Shown here in pieces: positions 8,467-16,114 of a stretch of 64,000 nucleotides of DNA. The DNA is from Microbacterium sp. cf046. Lineage in GTDB: Bacteria; Actinomycetota; Actinomycetes; Actinomycetales; Microbacteriaceae. The translations under genes and the position numbers were made by a program. The notes under the pieces are model-generated. The model saw nothing but the letters and a program-made list of their open reading frames with translations, was not told where the DNA came from and did not search any database. Every line of letters begins with the position of its first letter. Position 1 is the first letter of the stretch. The stretch spans positions 558,001-622,000 of the forward strand of contig NZ_FOZJ01000003.1 in the NCBI RefSeq assembly GCF_900114345.1, read 5' to 3'.

Positions 8467-8691
8467 CTACAGCTGCGCGCCGTCGTCGTCGGGGTCTTCG
8501 AGTCCCACGTGACGGCCCCGCCACGACTCGTATGCGATCAGCCAGCCGATCGACAGGGCGAAGGCGAGGATGATGCCGATCCACAGCTGACCCCAGATCA
8601 GACCGAACAGCACGCCGAGCACGAAGATCAGGACCGTGCCGAGAAGCCATTGGATGCGGCCTTTCGGCCAGCCGGTGCGAGGTTCTGACAT
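8467..8691 (-). CDS. Small two-helix membrane protein
   Basis: A 74-residue hypothetical protein with two hydrophobic helices (about residues 15-32 and 36-54) and an acidic C-terminal tail. No family is recognised. It heads a three-gene operon with the EamA transporter (2-base gap) and the SDR protein, which suggests an accessory role to the transporter. The start is leaderless: a TAGGCT box lies six bases before the ATG. Confidence 0.7.
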   Translation of the reverse strand: MSEPRTGWPKGRIQWLLGTVLIFVLGVLFGLIWGQLWIGIILAFALSIGWLIAYESWRGRHVGLEDPDDDGAQL

Positions 8692-8697
8692 GTTCCC

Positions 8698-8703
8698 AGC
8701 CTA
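8698..8703 (-). promoter_or_regulatory. Leaderless -10 box of the small-membrane-protein operon
   Basis: TAGGCT on the minus strand, six bases from the ATG at 8691. Spacing places transcription initiation at or next to the start codon. Confidence 0.5.
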
Positions 8704-8722
8704 AGACCGGGCACGCTCGAGC

Positions 8723-9982
8723 TCAGTCGCCGAGGGCGCGGACGGCCTCGAACAGGCCGACGTCGCCGACCTGACCGCCCTTCAGCAGCAGTTCGAGTCC
8801 TTCGATCGCCGGGTCGGACGCGTGTGCGGTCAGCAGCACGACGTTGCCCCACGGGTTCGCGGCGATCGAGAGCGACTCGACGCCGAGGAGGCGCGTGACC
8901 CTGCTCGACGTGTCGCCGCCGCACACGATGATCCGGCGGGTCGCCCCTGCCGCCGCCGCACCGGCGGCAAGCTCGGCCGCCCGCTCCGCGAGCACTTCGA
9001 GCACGGGTCGCTCCAGCGTCGCCGTGTCCACGTCGTCCGAGGTCAGGCCGACGCTGCGGCCGGCGCGCAGCGCGGACAGCACCCAGTCGAGCTGGGCCGC
9101 CGCCCTCGCCGGCTCCAGTTCGAGCGGCTGCACGAACCAGTCCGCCTCGACGGCGGCATCCATCTGCCGGCGCGTCTGCGGGGAGCGGCTCCCGGACAGC
9201 GCGAGCACGGGTCCGGGCGGACTCTCGTGCGACGGGAGCGGTGCCGATGGCGCGCCGTCCGCCGCGGCGATCGCGAGGCTGAGCCCCCCGGATCCCACCG
9301 CGAAGGCAGGCGGGTCCAAGTGCGTCAGCGCGCGGCCGATCGCCTCGAGGTGCTCGTCGAGTGCTGCATCCATCACGACGGCCGCCGAATCGGCTTCGCG
9401 CAGCTGATCCGCGAGGTCATCACCATATGCCGTGAACGGAATGCTGCCGATCGGCAGGCTCGTCTGACGCGAGAAGTGCACTGAGAGGTCGGGCTCCGTC
9501 ATCGGCGTCGACGGGTGGTGCGACATGGTCGGCTGTCGATCGAGGCGGTAGACGATGCCGTCTTCTGCTGCGAAGTGGATGCCGTGCAGCGTGTACCGGC
9601 CGAAGTCGGGCTGTGCGAACACGAGCGGAACGGTCTGCGTCCCGACGATCTCGCGGCCGAGTTCGATCACGCGCCCGATGCTGCCGATCGTGGGGGAGGA
9701 GTCCGCGGTCGAGCACGCCTTGTACTGCACGATGCGCGGACCGAGTGCGGTGAGCGCTTGCAGGACCGGCCGGAGCTCGGCATCCAGTTCGCTGGTGGCG
9801 AGCGAGCGGGCGACGCCCGCGACTCCGACGACATCGCACTCCGCCGCAGCGCGCTCGAGCACCTCGGCGTCTGGCAGGCCGACGAACAGGCGCCCCGTCC
9901 AGCCGCGGCGCGCGAACTGCAGCAGCGCGTCGACGCTGCCGGTGAAATCGTCGCCGTAGAAGGCGGCCCGCAGTCTCGGCAT
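8723..9982 (-). CDS. DUF1537 four-carbon acid-sugar kinase family (OiaK/OtnK-like)
   Basis: A 419-residue DUF1537 kinase. The N-terminal domain starts with Gly-Asp-Asp-Phe-Thr-Gly-Ser, the substrate-binding signature, and the C-terminal domain carries a Gly-Gly-Asp-Thr-Ser nucleotide motif. Members phosphorylate threonate, erythronate or 3-oxo-isoapionate. Because the gene immediately upstream encodes a RuBisCO-like protein, phosphorylation of an oxo-sugar acid such as 3-oxo-isoapionate is the best guess; tetronate kinases are the alternative. It follows the RLP stop by 30 bases. A TAGGGT box at 9990-9995, seven bases before the ATG, may give it an extra leaderless promoter. Confidence 0.85.
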   Translation of the reverse strand: MPRLRAAFYGDDFTGSVDALLQFARRGWTGRLFVGLPDAEVLERAAAECDVVGVAGVARSLATSELDAELRPVLQALTALGPRIVQYKACSTADSSPTIGSIGRVIELGREIVGTQTVPLVFAQPDFGRYTLHGIHFAAEDGIVYRLDRQPTMSHHPSTPMTEPDLSVHFSRQTSLPIGSIPFTAYGDDLADQLREADSAAVVMDAALDEHLEAIGRALTHLDPPAFAVGSGGLSLAIAAADGAPSAPLPSHESPPGPVLALSGSRSPQTRRQMDAAVEADWFVQPLELEPARAAAQLDWVLSALRAGRSVGLTSDDVDTATLERPVLEVLAERAAELAAGAAAAGATRRIIVCGGDTSSRVTRLLGVESLSIAANPWGNVVLLTAHASDPAIEGLELLLKGGQVGDVGLFEAVRALGD

Positions 9983-10012
9983 GGCTCCGACCCTAGTTCG
10001 CCGGCCCGCGCA

Positions 10013-11287
10013 TCAGGCGCGCACCGGACCGAAGGTCTCGGTCGCACGGCGCAGTGCGTCGGAGCCGGCGAGCGCGTCGGCGGGGGACTCGCCTCGAGCG
10101 GCCGACTCCCACGCGTCCCGCATGCTCGCGACGCCCGCCGGTGATCCGTCGGGATGCCCATGGATGCCGCCCCCGGCGAGCACCAGCAGATCGGTCGTCC
10201 CCACCGCCGCGTAGGTCGCGTGCGCGAGGCCGCCCCACTGGCCGGACGAGAGGACGGGCACGGTCGGGGTGAGCCCGAGCAGGGGCTCGCGGACCGCGGC
10301 GATCGAGTCGAGCACCTCCGCGTCCGATTCGTAGAACTTGTTGCTGATGCCGTTCGTGTGCAGGTGGTCGGCGCCGCACAGCCGCACCAGCTTCTGCCAC
10401 GCGCGGAACGAGAAGCCGACCTGCTCGGATCGGCTGATCGCGCCGAACATCGTGCGATGCCCGTGGATCGGCACCCGCGCTCGACGACGGATGTAGTCCA
10501 GTCCGGCCAGCCCGACGAGGTTGATGCACACCATCACGCAGGTGCCGCCGGCATCGACGACGAGATCGTGGTTCGCCTCGAGGCGGTCGATGTCGTCGGT
10601 GATGTTGAAGGCGTACATCGGCTTGACGCCGGTGCGGTCGGCATGGCGCTCCAGCACGGGCATGACGGCGCGGACCCGCTCGGCGAGCGGAGCGCTCGGC
10701 CCGTTGCCCTGGAGCTCGTCGTCCTTGATGAAATCGACGCCCGCGGAGGCGAGCTCTGCGACGAGTGCGCCGAGATCCTCGGGGGAGAGCCCGATGCTCG
10801 GCTTCACGATCGTGCCGACCATCGCACCATCGGGTCGCCCCATCAGTCGGCGGGTGCCCGCGACCCCGAACGCCGGGCCCGGGTACCGCTGCGCGAACTC
10901 CTTCGGAAGCTCGAGGTCGATGAGCTTGATCGCGGCGAGCTCCTTGATCTCGAACAGGTTGCCCGCGACGGCGGCGAGCAGGTTCGGCAGGGACGCGCCG
11001 AAGTTGTCGAGCGGAAATCGCAGTCGCAGCAGCGCCCGCCGTCGCGCTGCCGGGTCGCCGACGGCTCCGGGCAGAGGCGATGCTCCGGTGAGTGGGATCT
11101 CCTGGATGCGTTCGACCTGTGCCGCGAACCGCGCGCGCAGATCGTCGGACTCGCGCGCCACGCGCACGAACGTCCCGGTGGACTGCTCGCCCGCGAGCAC
11201 CTCTGCGGCGCGCTCGAGCGGCAGCGACGTCTCGATCACATACGTCGCAACGACTGCGGCGGGCGCAGCCGCCCGCGCCGCAGTCAC
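10013..11287 (-). CDS. RuBisCO-like protein, probably acting on a phosphorylated oxo-sugar acid
   Basis: About 424 residues of RuBisCO large-subunit fold. The carbamylation motif Lys-Asp-Asp-Glu is intact (Lys188, Asp190, Glu191). Lys-Pro-Ser replaces the Lys-Pro-Lys of true RuBisCO, and Gly-Gly-Gly-Ile-His-Gly-His-Pro matches the phosphate loop. No small subunit or phosphoribulokinase is nearby, so it is not a carbon-fixing enzyme. RLPs beside DUF1537 kinases act as transcarboxylase/hydrolase or decarboxylase on 3-oxo-isoapionate phosphate; that role is inferred here. GTG at 11287 overlaps the GH127 stop as GTGA; the frame extends to 11338, inside GH127. Confidence 0.85.
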   Translation of the reverse strand: MTAARAAAPAAVVATYVIETSLPLERAAEVLAGEQSTGTFVRVARESDDLRARFAAQVERIQEIPLTGASPLPGAVGDPAARRRALLRLRFPLDNFGASLPNLLAAVAGNLFEIKELAAIKLIDLELPKEFAQRYPGPAFGVAGTRRLMGRPDGAMVGTIVKPSIGLSPEDLGALVAELASAGVDFIKDDELQGNGPSAPLAERVRAVMPVLERHADRTGVKPMYAFNITDDIDRLEANHDLVVDAGGTCVMVCINLVGLAGLDYIRRRARVPIHGHRTMFGAISRSEQVGFSFRAWQKLVRLCGADHLHTNGISNKFYESDAEVLDSIAAVREPLLGLTPTVPVLSSGQWGGLAHATYAAVGTTDLLVLAGGGIHGHPDGSPAGVASMRDAWESAARGESPADALAGSDALRRATETFGPVRA

Positions 11288-13275
11288 CACACCACCGGCA
11301 TCCACACCGACATCTCCGACGGCCCGCGATTCCCCCATGCGAAGTAGGGGATGAGCCGCACGGATGCGGCGCCGAGGGCCTGATCACCGAGATCGTCGTA
11401 CAGCGCATCGGGCGCGGCATCCGGCAGCACGGCGATCTCGCCCTCGAGGCTCACGATGCGATGTCCGCCGATCTCGGCCTCCGTCGGCGTGAGGGTTGCG
11501 CCGCGATGCAGCGCCGCCTGCTCGAGGCGGATGCCGTCCGGAAGATCCGTGCTCTCGACGGCGTAGACGACCGGCCCCCGCTGGACGGCCACCTGATTCG
11601 TGGCCTCCTCGGCGAGGCGGTGCGCGCGCAGCATCCGCACCGGCATGGGCAGATCGAGCACCACGACGTCGCCCGCGCGCCATTCGCGTTCGATCCGCGT
11701 GTAGCTGCCGGCGCCCGTGACATCGACGGGAGCACCGTTCACCGAGAGCGCGGCCCCGCGCGACCACCCCGGGACGCGCAGATGAAGCGGGATGCCGCCG
11801 CCTGCAGCGTCCTCCACGGTGAACTCGATGCGACCGTGCCACGGGTAGTCGCTGCTCTCGCGCACCGCGAGCGACCTGCCGTCGGGGAGCGCGGCCTCGA
11901 TCCGGCTGCCGCCGTACTGGTGGATGTAGAGGCCGTCGGATGCGACCGACGCCGCACGCTCGTGGAACCGGGCCAGCGTGCGCGCGATGTTCGGCGGGCA
12001 GCAGAAGCAGCTCAGATATGACTGACGCAGCCGGGCGTCGGATGCCGGCGGTGCCGGGACCGGGTGAAGGCCGGTGTCGCCGGGCATGCGAAGCGGGTAG
12101 GGCAGATCTCGCACCTGGCGCAGGGCGTTCGTGTAGAAGTACTCGGTGCCGTCGAGGCTGATGCTCGCCAGCAGCGCGTTGTACGCGATCTGCTCGATGA
12201 CATCGGCGTAGCGCGCCTCGCCGGTGAGGGCGAGCATCCGCTCGCTCCACAGGATCATGCCGACGTTCGCGCACGACTCCGCATGGGCTGTCGTGTTCGG
12301 GAGCTGGTACGCGCGGCCGTACGCCTGGTGGATGCGACTGATCTCCTCCTGCCACGGATCTCCGTCGGGCGAGGCCCCGTCGTACAGTGCGCCGCAGCCG
12401 CCGGTGACGTACAGCTTCGTGTCGACGAGGTCGCCCCAGAGGTCTTCGAGCACGCCGCGCAGCTGCTCGTCGCCGGTCTCGGCGACGAGGTCGGCGAGAC
12501 CCGCATACAGGTAGTTCGCGCGCACCGCGTGACCGGCGACGACCCGCTGGTCGCGCACTGGCAGCCGGTCCTGGTTGTCATCGCCGCCCTCGAAGTCGTC
12601 GCGAACGCGGACGAAAGCCTCGGCGAGGCGGAGATACTGCTCGTCGGAGGTCGACCGGTACAGGTCGATCACGGCCATGTAGTGGGAGGGGCAGATCGCG
12701 CTGCGTGCGAGCTCGACGGGCTTGTTCGTTGCGAGGTCCTCGAGGAACCTCGCCGCGCCCCGCGCGACATCCAGGAGCGTCGTGCTGCCGGTGACCTCGT
12801 AGTGTCGCACCCCGGCGGTGATGAGGTGTCCGAGGTTGTAGGTCTCGAAGTGGAAGCGATCCGCCAGCGCGTGCGCGCTCTCGCTCCTGCGAGCGGCGAT
12901 GAGCGTCGGCGTGTGGACGTAGCCGTCCTCGCGCTGCACAGAGGCGATGAGCGCAGCAACCGCTTCGACCGTCTCGGCGAGCTGCGGATCGGGTGCGACC
13001 TCCAGCTCGGCGATCGCCGCTTCGAGCCATTTGTACAGGTCGCCGTCCATGAATGGCGGGCCGGTGTGCGATCCCTCTTCGAGCCCGGCGGCGATGCGGA
13101 AGTTGCGAAGGCCGGAGCTGATCGCCGGGTCGCGCAGGGAATCCCACATGCCCGGCACGGTGACCTCGCGTGTACGGGCGGTGATGTCGCCCCAGAAGCC
13201 GCTCACCCAGCTCGCATTCGCGGCGCCGAGGTGCTGCAGCGGCGCGTGCGGTCGGAGCGCGGTGGATGCGGGCAT
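11284..13275 (-). CDS. GH127 (DUF1680) glycoside hydrolase with altered acid/base position
   Basis: A 663-residue GH127 enzyme: an alpha/alpha barrel, then beta-sandwich domains. The zinc/nucleophile set is present: Glu333 and Cys335 in Ala-Glu-Ser-Cys-Ala-Asn, Cys425 and Cys426 in Cys-Phe-Cys-Cys-Pro-Pro-Asn. By spacing, the acid/base Glu322 of the Bifidobacterium beta-L-arabinofuranosidase is Gln317 here. No signal peptide, so it acts on imported oligosaccharides. Family members release beta-L-arabinofuranose and, in rhamnogalacturonan-II breakdown, aceric acid. ATG at 13275 has AAGGA nine bases upstream. First gene of an operon with the RLP and DUF1537 kinase. Confidence 0.88.
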   Translation of the reverse strand: MPASTALRPHAPLQHLGAANASWVSGFWGDITARTREVTVPGMWDSLRDPAISSGLRNFRIAAGLEEGSHTGPPFMDGDLYKWLEAAIAELEVAPDPQLAETVEAVAALIASVQREDGYVHTPTLIAARRSESAHALADRFHFETYNLGHLITAGVRHYEVTGSTTLLDVARGAARFLEDLATNKPVELARSAICPSHYMAVIDLYRSTSDEQYLRLAEAFVRVRDDFEGGDDNQDRLPVRDQRVVAGHAVRANYLYAGLADLVAETGDEQLRGVLEDLWGDLVDTKLYVTGGCGALYDGASPDGDPWQEEISRIHQAYGRAYQLPNTTAHAESCANVGMILWSERMLALTGEARYADVIEQIAYNALLASISLDGTEYFYTNALRQVRDLPYPLRMPGDTGLHPVPAPPASDARLRQSYLSCFCCPPNIARTLARFHERAASVASDGLYIHQYGGSRIEAALPDGRSLAVRESSDYPWHGRIEFTVEDAAGGGIPLHLRVPGWSRGAALSVNGAPVDVTGAGSYTRIEREWRAGDVVVLDLPMPVRMLRAHRLAEEATNQVAVQRGPVVYAVESTDLPDGIRLEQAALHRGATLTPTEAEIGGHRIVSLEGEIAVLPDAAPDALYDDLGDQALGAASVRLIPYFAWGNRGPSEMSVWMPVVW

Positions 13276-13349
13276 GCGTCGTGTCCTTCGGTCGTGTGAT
13301 GATCCTCGCGCGAGTATCGGGAGACTCGGCGGTGGATGCCGTTCCAGGG

Positions 13350-13391
13350 TAGGCTGTGTCTGCAAGTTCCGGCAACGGCGCATAAATATGC
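13350..13391 (+). promoter_or_regulatory. -10 box and dyad in the GH127/racemase divergent region
   Basis: TAGGCT at 13350-13355 is a likely -10 box for the + strand gene. Downstream, GCATAAATATGC (13380-13391) has five-base inverted arms and is unusually AT-rich for this genome. A repressor there would block the racemase-like gene. The SorC protein encoded at 14147-15124 is the nearest candidate; this is inference. Confidence 0.4.
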
Positions 13392-13419
13392 ACCACGATC
13401 GATGAGAACGGTAATCCGC

Positions 13420-14082
13420 ATGACCCGCACCCCCCGCATCGCGTTCCTGCACACCGGAGCCGTCGTGATCGGCCCGGTCGCCGAACTGGCGCGCGAGCAC
13501 CTGGGCGATGCCACCACCGTCAACTACCTCGACGACAAGATCGTCGCCGACCTCGGTGACGCGGAGCTCGCGGCATCCGTCCCCGACCGCATCGTCGACC
13601 TCGTGCAGGCCGCCCGCAGCGCCGGCGCCGACATGGTGATGCTCACCTGCTCCTCGATCTCGCACCTGGCCGCGCCGACCGCAGAGCGCGTGGGGATCCC
13701 GGTGCTGCGCATCGACGAGGCGATGGCGGACCAAGCCGTCACGACAGGCTCCCGCATCGCCGTGCTCGCAACGCTGGCAACGACCCTCACCCCGACCAGA
13801 AACCTCATCCTGGAACGCGCCGCGCTCGCAGGGGCGTCACCGGAGATCGCGGGCGAGGTCATCGACGGGGCGTTCGCGGCCGTGTCGGCGGGCGACCGCA
13901 CCACTCACGATCGACTCGTGGCGGCGGCGATCGAACGAGCCGCTGCAACCGCCGACGTCGTCGTGCTGGCGCAGGCGTCGATGGCCAGCGCGGCTTCCGC
14001 TGTGCAGGTCGACGTGCCGGTGCTCACGAGCCTCGAACCCGGGATCCGGCGTCTGCGCGACGCGGTCGACGCGCTGGCGTAG
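13420..14082 (+). CDS. Asp/Glu racemase superfamily protein with a single catalytic cysteine
   Basis: A 220-residue protein of the Asp/Glu racemase/hydantoin racemase/arylmalonate decarboxylase superfamily. The first catalytic cysteine is present (Cys77 in Thr-Cys-Ser-Ser); the second-half position, usually Cys-Thr, is Gln185 in Leu-Ala-Gln-Ala-Ser. Two-base racemisation is therefore unlikely; decarboxylation, isomerisation or a lyase reaction is possible. ATG at 13420 is chosen from the fold boundary; an in-frame ATG at 13402 would add six residues. It is divergent from the GH127-RLP-kinase operon and convergent with the SorC gene, so it probably belongs to the same pathway. Confidence 0.8.
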   Translation: MTRTPRIAFLHTGAVVIGPVAELAREHLGDATTVNYLDDKIVADLGDAELAASVPDRIVDLVQAARSAGADMVMLTCSSISHLAAPTAERVGIPVLRIDEAMADQAVTTGSRIAVLATLATTLTPTRNLILERAALAGASPEIAGEVIDGAFAAVSAGDRTTHDRLVAAAIERAAATADVVVLAQASMASAASAVQVDVPVLTSLEPGIRRLRDAVDALA

Positions 14083-14146
14083 GCCGCAGCCGGCCCGGCC
14101 GGATGCGCGGGAGCGGACCAGGGGAGCCCGGGCGTGATGCAGTTCC

Positions 14147-15124
14147 TCAGCCGGCGAGCAGTCGCTCGGCCGTCGACAGGTCCGTGACCAGCGCGTTCAC
14201 CCACCCGCCGGCCATGGCGCCCCGGATGGCGGCGATCTTGCGGTCACCTCCGGCTACCCCCAGCCGACGGGGGACGCGGAGCAGATCCTCGACCGGGATC
14301 GCGATGATGCGATCGTCGAGTTCACCGCGTACGACCGATCCGTCGGCGCGGAAGACTCGATGGCAGATGTCGCCGACCGCACCGTCGTCAAGCAGCACAC
14401 GGCGCTCGTCGGCGGGAAATGCATTGCCGCTCTCGGAGAGCACATCGGACGGCTCGATTCCGCCGATGCCCATGACCGCCATCGTGAGGTGCTGCCACCG
14501 CCTGGCGACGTCCTGCATCCCGGCGCCCTCCAGCAGGCTGTCGCGGATGTCGCGACCCGCGACGATGCCGGGCGCGTGGACGTAGATCGGCGCCGCACCC
14601 AGCATCCGCGCGAGCTCGCCGAGGAGCCGGTGGGAGTGGCCTTGAACCTCAGGCACTCCGATCCCTCCGAGGAGCTGGACGACTTCGGAAGCACGTGGCG
14701 ACGAAGAGGGCCGCATCCGATCGACCATCGCGAGCAGGGTCTGGCTCCAGGACGAGACGCCGATGCGATCGCTGCCGCTGAGAGTCGCCTCGAGGTAGGC
14801 GGCCGCCCCCGCGCCCACCGCCGCGATGGTCTCGCGCTCGTCGGCGTCGGGGTCGACGTCGACGACGACGGCCTCGGCGAGCCCGTACCGCTCCTCGAGC
14901 TGCTCCTCGACCTCGGCGTAGAGGCCGGGCGCGACCGTGACGGTCGTGCGGACGATGCCGACGGATGCGGCGCGCTTGAGCAGACGCGACACCTTGGCCT
15001 GCGAGATGTTGAGCGCGAGCGCGATGTCTGCCTGGCGCGCTCCGTGCTCGTGGTACATCCGCGCCACCTTCGTCATCAGGCGCAGCTGTCCGTCGAGCGG
15101 CGGCGTGTAGCTCGTCCCCGGCAC
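14147..15124 (-). CDS. SorC/DeoR-type sugar-binding transcriptional regulator
   Basis: About 325 residues. The N-terminal HTH has the SorC pattern Arg-Gln-Ala-Asp-Ile-Ala followed by Val-Ser-Arg-Leu-Leu-Lys; the rest is the phospho-sugar binding domain ending with Gly-Gly-Asp-Arg-Lys. Such regulators sense phosphorylated pathway intermediates. It is convergent with the racemase-like gene and probably controls the GH127-RLP-kinase locus. GTG at 15124 with GGAGG upstream is chosen because a TATACT box at 15166-15171 would lie inside the gene if translation began at the TTG at 15166. An internal ATG at 15076 would cut into the HTH lead-in. Confidence 0.82.
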   Translation of the reverse strand: MPGTSYTPPLDGQLRLMTKVARMYHEHGARQADIALALNISQAKVSRLLKRAASVGIVRTTVTVAPGLYAEVEEQLEERYGLAEAVVVDVDPDADERETIAAVGAGAAAYLEATLSGSDRIGVSSWSQTLLAMVDRMRPSSSPRASEVVQLLGGIGVPEVQGHSHRLLGELARMLGAAPIYVHAPGIVAGRDIRDSLLEGAGMQDVARRWQHLTMAVMGIGGIEPSDVLSESGNAFPADERRVLLDDGAVGDICHRVFRADGSVVRGELDDRIIAIPVEDLLRVPRRLGVAGGDRKIAAIRGAMAGGWVNALVTDLSTAERLLAG

Positions 15125-15165
15125 GTCGCCTCCGATCACGGGCGCGACCACCGGCCGCGGGAGCA

Positions 15166-15171
15166 AGTATA
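15166..15171 (-). promoter_or_regulatory. -10 box of the SorC regulator gene
   Basis: TATACT on the minus strand in an AT-rich patch, about 40 bases before the GTG at 15124. No convincing -35 hexamer is seen. Confidence 0.45.
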
Positions 15172-15194
15172 TTCCTGCGCCCGCGAACGGATAT

Positions 15195-15608
15195 TCAGGG
15201 TGCCGGGCTGTACGCGATCATCCAGTCGATGCCGAACTTGTCGCGGAGCATCCCGAACCGACCGCCCCACGGCGGAACCTCGAACGGCATCGTGATCGCG
15301 CCGCCGTCGGCGAGGCCGTTCCAGAAGCCTTCGAGCTGACGCTCGTCGTCACCGCTGACCGACACGGACACGCCCGCGGGCTTGACGTATTCCATTCGGG
15401 AAGGGGTGTCGGACCCCATGAGGATGAACCCGTCGGGAGTCGTGAGCTGGGAGTGCATCACGAGGTCGTTCTCGCTCGGATCCTGGGCCATGCCCTCGAT
15501 CGAGCCGAACGTGGAGACCTCGAGGTCGCCGCCGAACACGCTCTGGTAGAACTCCATGGCGGAGCGCGCGTCGTCCTTGAACGAGAGGTAGGGATTGAGG
15601 GTGGGCAT
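15195..15608 (-). CDS. PhnB-like VOC protein
   Basis: A 137-residue VOC/glyoxalase protein of the PhnB/YjdN group. It begins Met-Pro-Thr-Leu-Asn-Pro-Tyr-Leu, typical of the group, contains the Ala-Met-Glu-Phe-Tyr segment, and ends with a Phe-Gly-Ile-Asp-Trp-Met strand. Members are close to 3-demethylubiquinone methyltransferase-like proteins, and most have no assigned reaction. ATG at 15608 has AGGAG six bases upstream. It stands alone between the SorC gene and a SpoIIAA-like gene. Confidence 0.87.
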   Translation of the reverse strand: MPTLNPYLSFKDDARSAMEFYQSVFGGDLEVSTFGSIEGMAQDPSENDLVMHSQLTTPDGFILMGSDTPSRMEYVKPAGVSVSVSGDDERQLEGFWNGLADGGAITMPFEVPPWGGRFGMLRDKFGIDWMIAYSPAP

Positions 15609-15697
15609 GGCTGCTCCTGGGGTGTGTGTTCGCCGCAGTCGTCGCGGCACCTGTCAGTGTCGTCGCGGCTTCCGACATCCGCAACGGGCTCCGCCGG

Positions 15698-16075
15698 TCA
15701 GAGGTCTCGCGGACCTTCGGAGGCCCACTGGACGGCATCCGGTTCGGCGGCGACGGGGAAGATCTTCAGGTCGCACGGGAACAGGAAGGCGATGCCGTGG
15801 ATGACCTCGCCGATGATCGCGTGATCTGTCACGAGGGCGATCCTGCCCCAGCTGCGCTCCGGTCTGCCTTCCAGCAGCGCGTCCTGCCACATCGCGCCCA
15901 TCGAATAGCGCTCGAACTCCTCGCCGAGGACGAAGACCAGGTTGACCTTGTGGCCGGCCGCGATCGTGTCGTCGATCGCCGGATCGACGACCGTCTGATA
16001 GTCCGCCGCCTCGACGGTGCCGACGGCGCGGAATCCGATGACGGTTTCGGGGAGGTCGTGCAGCTGCTCGATCAT
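15698..16075 (-). CDS. SpoIIAA-like (STAS-related) protein
   Basis: A 125-residue protein of the SpoIIAA-like family (STAS fold, PF11964 type). It has the early Val-Ile-Gly-Phe-Arg-Ala-Val-Gly strand, the Asp-Tyr-Gln-Thr-Val segment, and a Phe-Val-Leu-Gly-Glu-Glu-Phe strand, and ends near Phe-Pro. Family members bind lipids or act as anti-sigma antagonist relatives; most are uncharacterised. ATG at 16075 with AAGGA upstream is chosen over one 36 bases earlier. No anti-sigma partner gene is beside it. Confidence 0.8.
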   Translation of the reverse strand: MIEQLHDLPETVIGFRAVGTVEAADYQTVVDPAIDDTIAAGHKVNLVFVLGEEFERYSMGAMWQDALLEGRPERSWGRIALVTDHAIIGEVIHGIAFLFPCDLKIFPVAAEPDAVQWASEGPRDL

Positions 16076-16114
16076 GCGCCCATCCTTGCGCGAGCGGAAG
16101 CAGGGCGCCACGAC

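Noticed and set aside
10013-11287. RLP considered as true carbon-fixing RuBisCO
   Set aside because: The second Lys of the Lys-Pro-Lys motif is Ser, no small subunit or phosphoribulokinase, and it sits with a sugar-acid kinase.
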